A DNA stretch of 11,310 nucleotides, taken from NCBI GenBank assembly GCA_965365345.1, contig CBDUBH010000105.1:1-11310 (forward strand), written 5' to 3'. The translations under genes were made by a program, and so were the position numbers. Positions 7,189 to 11,310 of the stretch are shown piece after piece; position 1 is the first letter of the stretch, and every line of letters begins with the position of its first letter. Under the pieces are notes generated by a model. It did not search any database. It was not told where the DNA came from and saw only the letters and a list, made by a program, of their open reading frames with translations. Origin of the DNA: CBDUBH01 sp965365345. Lineage in GTDB: Bacteria; Bacteroidota; Ignavibacteria; Ignavibacteriales; SURF-24.

Positions 7189-7243
7189 AGCCGTCATTCT
7201 GACCTGCCTGCCGGCAGGCAGGCTTGTTCAGAATCCGACGGCT
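7189..7243. repeat. Palindromic repeat unit 2, three nested stems with a 20-bp palindrome at its centre
   Basis: AGCCGTC (7189-7195) pairs with GACGGCT (7237-7243). Inside it, ATTCTGA (7196-7202) pairs with TCAGAAT (7228-7234), with a 2-base bulge between the two stems. The centre is the perfect palindrome CCTGCCTGCCGGCAGGCAGG (7203-7222). Only a 5-base bulge, CTTGT, breaks the right arm. Together they fold almost all of 55 bases into one hairpin. Confidence 0.85.
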
Positions 7244-7275
7244 GTATAATAAATACAAATTTGAAAAGTACGAAA

Positions 7276-7302
7276 AGATTCCGGCGAAGTTTAGAATCTG
7301 AC
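7276..7302. repeat. Probable degenerate, inverted third repeat unit
   Basis: AGATTC (7276-7281) pairs with GAATCT (7294-7299) around a 12-base loop. On the minus strand the stretch reads GTCAGATTC...GGAATCT, similar in outline to the GTCATT...AGAATC units nearby but in the opposite orientation. The similarity is loose. Confidence 0.4.
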
Positions 7303-7328
7303 AAAATTAGAAGCTGACAAAATAAGAA
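7293..7328. repeat. 16-bp tandem repeat, 2.25 copies
   Basis: AGAATCTGACAAAATT (7293-7308) is followed directly by AGAAGCTGACAAAATA (7309-7324), and then AGAA. The two full copies differ at two positions. The array overlaps the end of the inverted third repeat unit. Confidence 0.7.
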
Positions 7329-7343
7329 AAATATTTCCGTAGA

Positions 7344-7361
7344 GACGAGATATATCTCGTC
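7344..7361. repeat. 18-bp perfect palindrome with GTAGA flank
   Basis: GACGAGATATATCTCGTC is its own reverse complement (9+9). The left flank is GTAGA (7339-7343), which would pair with TCTAC, but the right flank is ACTG, so the outer stem has decayed. It resembles the GTAGAGACG...CGTCTCTAC dispersed palindromes that I know from several bacterial groups. It lies 60 bp before thrB. Confidence 0.75.
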
Positions 7362-7420
7362 ACTGAAAAAAATATCAAGATCAATTAAAAATTTTTCACT
7401 TTAAATTTTCAAAAAAATAA

Positions 7421-8350
7421 ATGGAAAATGAAATTAGAGTTTTTGCGCCCGCAACAGTTTCAAATATCGGCTGCGGATTTGATATTTTAGGATTTGCCGT
7501 TGATCAACCCGGTGATGAAATTATATTGCGCAAAGCGGAATTGCCCGGCGTAAAAATTAAAAAGATCACAGGCGATCAGGGAAAACTTCCTTACGATGCA
7601 GAATTAAATACCGCAGGTTTGCCTTTGATAAACATGATGAAAAAATACCATTTTGAAAAAGGTTTTGAACTTGAAATTCACAAAAAAATGCCGATGAATA
7701 GCGGCTTGGGCTCAAGTGCTGCGAGTGCGGTTGCGGCAGTTTTTGCATGTAACGAATTGATGCAGCTTAATCTTGCTAAAAATGAATTGCTTGATTTTGC
7801 TTTGGAAGGCGAGAGAATTTCAAGCGGTTCAATTCACGCAGATAACGTTGCGCCTTGTCTTTTCGGCGGATTTGTTTTAATAAAAAGTTATGATCCGGTT
7901 GAAGTTGTGCAAATTCCATTTCCGGAAAATTTATTTTGCACAGTAATTCATCCGCGCATCGAAATTAAAACAAAAGAAGCACGTGCAATGATGCCCGAAA
8001 ATATTCCGCTAAAAAATGCAATTACGCAATGGGGAAATGTTGCGGGACTAATTGCAGGACTTTTCAAAAATGATTTAAAATTGATCTGCGATTCAATAAA
8101 AGATGTTGTTGCAGAACCGGTTCGCGCAAAATTAATTCCGCGTTATTACGATATTAAAAATGCAGCTTTTGATGGCGGCGCAATTGCGTGCAATATTTCC
8201 GGATCGGGTCCATCAATTTTTGCGCTTTCCGATTCTGAAGAGAGTGCAGTAAAAATTAGCGAAGCTATGCGAAATGTTCTTAAAGAAGAAAATCTTGCTA
8301 ATGAAATTTACATCTCGAAAATTAATCCGAACGGACCTATAATAATTTAA
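7421..8350 (+). CDS. thrB: Homoserine kinase
   Basis: This GHMP-superfamily kinase phosphorylates the hydroxyl of homoserine with ATP, giving O-phosphohomoserine, the substrate of threonine synthase. The 309-residue length is typical. Three GHMP motifs are visible: the N-terminal APATVSNIGCGFDILGFAV (about 9-27), the ATP-phosphate loop PMNSGLGSSAA (91-101), and the C-terminal SGSGPS (260-265) that closes over the active site. The TAA ends at 8350 and thrC starts at 8351, so the two genes are almost certainly translated from one mRNA. There is no Shine-Dalgarno before the ATG; the upstream sequence is only A and T, as is common in Bacteroidota relatives. Whether it shares a transcript with asd depends on the 311-bp repeat region upstream. 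Confidence 0.96.
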   Translation: MENEIRVFAPATVSNIGCGFDILGFAVDQPGDEIILRKAELPGVKIKKITGDQGKLPYDAELNTAGLPLINMMKKYHFEKGFELEIHKKMPMNSGLGSSAASAVAAVFACNELMQLNLAKNELLDFALEGERISSGSIHADNVAPCLFGGFVLIKSYDPVEVVQIPFPENLFCTVIHPRIEIKTKEARAMMPENIPLKNAITQWGNVAGLIAGLFKNDLKLICDSIKDVVAEPVRAKLIPRYYDIKNAAFDGGAIACNISGSGPSIFALSDSEESAVKISEAMRNVLKEENLANEIYISKINPNGPIII

Positions 8351-9649
8351 ATGAAATTCTACAGCACAAATAACCGGAGCAATTTAGTTTCATTTAAAGA
8401 AGCCGTGATAAAAGGAATTGCAAATGACGGTGGATTATTTTTGCCGGTTGAATTTCCAAAATTACAAAAAGAATTTTTTGAAAAAATTCATCAATTTTCA
8501 TTTCCGGAAATTTCATTATTGATCGCAAATGAATTTTTAAAAGATGAAATTAATTTTAATAATCTCGAAAAAATAATTTATGATTCAATAAATTTCCCTG
8601 CTCCCCTTGTAAATATTGCTCAGAATGAATTTGTGCTTGAGCTTTTTCACGGGCCGACTCTTGCCTTCAAAGATTTTGGCGCAAGATTTATGGCAAAAAT
8701 TTTAGAGCATATCAACAAAAATGAAAACAAGGAAATTACAATTCTCGTTGCAACTTCCGGTGATACGGGAAGCGCGGTTGCAAACGGATTTTACAACACC
8801 GAAGGTATAAAAGTAGTACTGCTATTTCCTTCAAAAAAAGTTAGTGAAATTCAGGAAAAGCAATTAACAACTTTGGGCGGGAATGTAATCGCTTTGGAAG
8901 TTGAAGGAAATTTTGATGATTGCCAAAGGCTTGTAAAACAAGCTTTTGCCGATGTTCAACTAAATTCAAAATTGAATTTATCTTCGGCAAATTCAATTAA
9001 TATTGCAAGATTGCTACCGCAAAGTTTTTACTATTTCAATGCATTTGCTCAAATTGAAAACAAGAAACGTAAATTAATATTTTCAATTCCGAGCGGAAAT
9101 TTAGGAAATCTGACAGCCGGAATTTTCGCTTACAAAATGGGTTTGCCTGTTCATAAATTTATTGCAGCAGTAAATGCTAATGATGTTTTCACCCAATATT
9201 TATCGAGCGGAAAGTTCAATCCTAAAGATTCAATTCAAACTTTATCAAACGCGATGGATGTCGGGAATCCGAGTAATTTCGCGCGCATAATTTCAATATT
9301 TGAAAATGATCACAATAAAATTCAGAAAATAATTTCTTCATCTTCACATTCCGATGAAGAAACTTTAAATGCAATAAAACAAGTTCATCAAAAATATAAT
9401 TATGTTTTTGATCCGCATGGAGCTGTGGGATTTCTCGCGCTTCAAAAATATTTAAAAGAAAATCCCGGTGATTATAATTCAATAATTTTGGAGACAGCGC
9501 ATCCGGCAAAGTTTTTGGAAACGGTTGAAAAAGCGATCGATTCAAAAATCGAAATTCCGGAAAGATTAAAGATCTGCTTGAACAAGGAAAAAATCTCAAT
9601 AAAGATTTCCAATAAATTTGAAAAGTTCAAAGAATTTTTAATGAAATAA
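8351..9649 (+). CDS. thrC: Threonine synthase (PLP-dependent)
   Basis: The enzyme converts O-phosphohomoserine to threonine and phosphate. The 432 residues begin with the family's N-terminal MKFYSTNNR and KGIANDGGLFLP segments. The PLP Schiff-base lysine is Lys107 in HGPTLAFKDFGARF. ATSGDTGSAVANGF follows shortly after, and the cofactor-phosphate loop SGNLGNL is at 248-254. The C-terminal part contains DPHGAVGF and ETAHPAKF, both conserved in the fold-type II threonine synthases of the shorter bacterial group. The ATG directly follows the thrB stop codon with no gap, indicating translational coupling. No clear hairpin terminator is visible in the 200 bp that follow. Confidence 0.97.
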   Translation: MKFYSTNNRSNLVSFKEAVIKGIANDGGLFLPVEFPKLQKEFFEKIHQFSFPEISLLIANEFLKDEINFNNLEKIIYDSINFPAPLVNIAQNEFVLELFHGPTLAFKDFGARFMAKILEHINKNENKEITILVATSGDTGSAVANGFYNTEGIKVVLLFPSKKVSEIQEKQLTTLGGNVIALEVEGNFDDCQRLVKQAFADVQLNSKLNLSSANSINIARLLPQSFYYFNAFAQIENKKRKLIFSIPSGNLGNLTAGIFAYKMGLPVHKFIAAVNANDVFTQYLSSGKFNPKDSIQTLSNAMDVGNPSNFARIISIFENDHNKIQKIISSSSHSDEETLNAIKQVHQKYNYVFDPHGAVGFLALQKYLKENPGDYNSIILETAHPAKFLETVEKAIDSKIEIPERLKICLNKEKISIKISNKFEKFKEFLMK

Positions 9650-9849
9650 AAAACATTGAATTCCAAAATTAAATACACATTAATTTTTATAATAAAATAA
9701 TTTTCTAAACTGTAAAATTTATTTAAATTAAACTTTAATAATTGTAATTAAATATTTTATTAAACTTTTTTAATTCCGGTTTAAATTTATTTGGAAAAAA
9801 AATAATTTGTTTTTGAATTACTGAATCAATATTCAATAAAGGAAAGAAA

Positions 9850-10413
9850 ATGAAAGAAAGAATTTTCTTAAGCGGACTTGTTGAAGGTTTTAACATGCTT
9901 CAAAGCGAAGCTAAAAATAAATTCCTGAATTTGGATAATGAAAAACTGAACTTCAAAATTTCACCTGAAAAATGGAGCATTGCCGAATGTTTGGATCACG
10001 TAATTTCGCTCGATAAACTTTACATTCCTGCAATAAAATCCGCTTTGGAAAAAAATGAAAAAGATGAATATAATTTGAATGAATTCACAAATTCTTTTAT
10101 GGGCAAATTTGTTTTGGGAATGTTCAAACCTGAAGCAAAATTTAAAGTGAAAACTCCGCAAAAATTTCAATCTTCAAAAAGCAATTACGATTCTTCTATT
10201 GTTGATGATTTTATTGATCAGAAAAAGGAAATGATAGAATTAATCGAAGAAGCAAAAAGATACGAAGTAAGCCGGATAAAAATTACTTCACCTACAATTA
10301 AACTTTTACGAATGAACGCGGGCGAAATGTTTATGTTCCTTTACATTCACGATAAAAGGCACATAAATCAAGCGGCAAATGTTTTGAAAGTTATAAATTC
10401 CGGGAAAGTTTAA
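9850..10413 (+). CDS. DinB superfamily (four-helix-bundle metal-binding) protein
   Basis: This 187-residue cytoplasmic protein has the DinB/YfiT-like layout. The segment EKWSIAECLDHVISLDKLY (40-58) carries His50, and the C-terminal helix segment IHDKRHINQAANVLK (166-180) carries His167 and His171. These three histidines are at the positions of the usual metal triad, so metal binding is intact. Members include damage-induced proteins of unknown role and thiol-S-transferases (bacillithiol, mycothiol); the substrate here is unknown. A good Shine-Dalgarno (AAGGA, 9839-9843, 6-base spacing) supports the start. The 200-bp gap from thrC and the terminator after it suggest a single-gene transcript, though no clear promoter was found. 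Confidence 0.85.
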   Translation: MKERIFLSGLVEGFNMLQSEAKNKFLNLDNEKLNFKISPEKWSIAECLDHVISLDKLYIPAIKSALEKNEKDEYNLNEFTNSFMGKFVLGMFKPEAKFKVKTPQKFQSSKSNYDSSIVDDFIDQKKEMIELIEEAKRYEVSRIKITSPTIKLLRMNAGEMFMFLYIHDKRHINQAANVLKVINSGKV

Positions 10414-10472
10414 ACGACTTAAATTTCTATAAAGAAAATTTATTTAATAAAATTAAAACAACTAAAAAAATA

Positions 10473-10496
10473 AAAATTCCGTTAATCCGGAATTTT
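10473..10496. terminator. Hairpin terminator downstream of the DinB gene
   Basis: A perfect 9-bp stem pairs AAAATTCCG (10473-10481) with CGGAATTTT (10488-10496), with a 6-base loop. It lies 59 bases after the DinB stop. On the plus strand the T-run is only the four T of the stem; on the minus strand TATTTTTTT follows. A second palindrome, TTTCCGGAAA (10500-10509), could pair with CCGGAA at 10487-10492 instead. Confidence 0.6.
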
Positions 10497-10575
10497 CAAT
10501 TTCCGGAAAAATTTTACCATCAATAAAATCTTCCAAATAGTTTTACCCTAAATTTTCAACCACTTTAATATTGAA

Positions 10576-10604
10576 TTGACACTTTTCATTCATTGAATTA
10601 TTAT
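10576..10604 (+). promoter_or_regulatory. Strong sigma-70-like promoter upstream of treZ
   Basis: TTGACA (10576-10581) is a perfect -35 box. TATTAT (10599-10604) matches five of six -10 positions, with the ideal 17-base spacer. Transcription would start near 10611, leaving a leader of about 63 bases before the treZ ATG at 10674. It is the best promoter match in the window. Confidence 0.6.
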
Positions 10605-10673
10605 AAATCTTACATGCTGAATTGAATTTCAATTTTTTTATTGATCAAATTTTATTGACGAGAAAATTTATTT

Positions 10674-11288
10674 ATGCCGAATCGTAAAAGTTCTAGCAAA
10701 AACACCGGGATATTAAAGCACAGAAGTTTGCCTATTGGCGCTGAAATCATTGATGGAAAAGGAACTCATTTCAGAGTTTGGGCGCCAAAGCGGAATAAAG
10801 TTGAAGTTACATTCGGTTTAGATATTAATAGTCTGGTTGATGTTCGCACTTTGGAAAAAGAAGATGACGGATATTTTTCGCTGCTTGTTCCCGAAGCGGG
10901 AAATGGAACTTTTTACGGGTTCAAACTTGATGGCAGTGAAAAAATCTTTCCTGATCCTGCTTCAAAATTTCAGCCTGACGGGCCGCACAGACCTTCGCAA
11001 ATTGTGGATCATGAAAATTTTGTTTGGAGTGATAAAAAATGGAAAGGCGTAAAAGCAAATAAGCGAATTGTTTACGAAATGCACATCGGAACTTTTACCC
11101 AGCAAGGAACATGGAAAGCCGCTGAGGAACATCTTGAAACTTTGGCAGAACTCGGAATTACAATTCTGGAAGTAATGCCGGTTTGCGAATTTCCGGGAAA
11201 CCGCGGCTGGGGTTATGATGGCGTTGCACTTTTTGCGGCTTACCATTATTACGGCACAATTGATGATTTCAAAAATTTTATAATTTGA
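10674..11288 (+). pseudogene. treZ: Malto-oligosyltrehalose trehalohydrolase, N-terminal part only (ends early)
   Basis: TreZ releases trehalose from maltooligosyl-trehalose made by TreY from glycogen-type glucans. Residues about 18-105 form the N-terminal beta-sandwich (IGAEIIDGKGTHFRVWAPKR; GTFYGFKLDG; FPDPASKFQPDGPHRPSQIV). From about 130 the amylase-type barrel begins (RIVYEMHIGTFT, ITILEVMPVCEFPGNRGWGY, YYGTIDDFKNF). The family is normally about 600 residues. Here the frame stops at residue 204, just before the first conserved amylase region (DVVYNH), so no catalytic acid or nucleophile is present. The remaining 22 bases give no continuing frame in any register. Possible causes are insertion of other DNA, a deletion, or an assembly end. 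The ATG has no Shine-Dalgarno but follows a strong promoter. The identity of the domain is secure; its status as a broken gene is an inference. Confidence 0.75.
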
Positions 11289-11310
11289 TATTTTAATTTG
11301 ATTAAGAAAG

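Larger units (their letters stand above)
7110..7420. other. Repeat-rich intergenic region between asd and thrB
   Basis: This 311-bp spacer has no plausible gene. Unlike the other AT-rich spacers it contains GC-rich palindromes: two units with shared GTCATT...AGAAATC/AGAATC flanks (7146-7187 and 7193-7240), a probable degenerate inverted third unit (7276-7302), a 16-bp tandem duplication (7293-7328), and an 18-bp perfect palindrome (7344-7361). It looks like a landing site of dispersed non-coding repeats inside a metabolic cluster. No convincing promoter for thrB is visible, and thrB lacks a Shine-Dalgarno. Confidence 0.8.

Noticed and set aside
7146..7361. CRISPR array
   Set aside because: The repeats differ in sequence and spacing, there are no regular unique spacers, and no cas genes are nearby.
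9222..9599. 125-residue minus-strand frame inside thrC
   Set aside because: It lies wholly antisense to a securely identified threonine synthase and has no recognisable domain.
9650..9849. Terminator or promoter between thrC and the DinB gene
   Set aside because: Only low-complexity A/T sequence is present; possible -35/-10 pairs fall too close to the ribosome-binding site or match poorly.

Overview
The window is an AT-rich chromosomal stretch with mostly housekeeping genes, and I see no phage, transposase, CRISPR array or toxin-antitoxin genes. The mix points to the Bacteroidota/Chlorobi side of the bacteria, most likely an Ignavibacteria-like organism. The supporting evidence is a 41-residue bTHX ribosomal protein, Omp85-type outer-membrane proteins (so an outer membrane is present), a lone small RRM protein, an archaeal/eukaryotic-type aspartate-semialdehyde dehydrogenase, and strongly A/T-ending codons. 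The taxonomic call is an inference from gene style only.

Layout. Positions 1-185 hold the end of an outer-membrane barrel gene, facing a small RNA-binding (RRM) gene on the minus strand; a hairpin terminator lies between them. A 348-bp AT-rich spacer (565-912) separates the RRM gene from a divergent FAD-dependent, phytoene-desaturase-like oxidoreductase (913-2349). Next comes a single-POTRA Omp85-family protein (2458-4272). Positions 4414-5786 form a minus-strand block: an SRPBCC ligand-binding protein, the tiny bTHX gene (5089-5214) with its own strong terminator, and a two-CBS-domain protein.

Divergent from the CBS gene is a threonine-biosynthesis cluster: asd (6066-7109), thrB (7421-8350) and thrC (8351-9649). 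It covers aspartyl phosphate to aspartate semialdehyde, and homoserine to phosphohomoserine to threonine. Aspartokinase and homoserine dehydrogenase are not in the window. thrB and thrC abut with no gap. The 311 bp between asd and thrB are packed with palindromic repeats. After the cluster come a DinB-superfamily protein and the N-terminal third of a malto-oligosyltrehalose trehalohydrolase (treZ), which hits a stop codon before its catalytic residues, 22 bp from the window end.

The most notable items are the modular palindromic repeats at 7146-7361, the prematurely ended treZ, and the easily overlooked bTHX gene. I found no convincing new multi-gene system.
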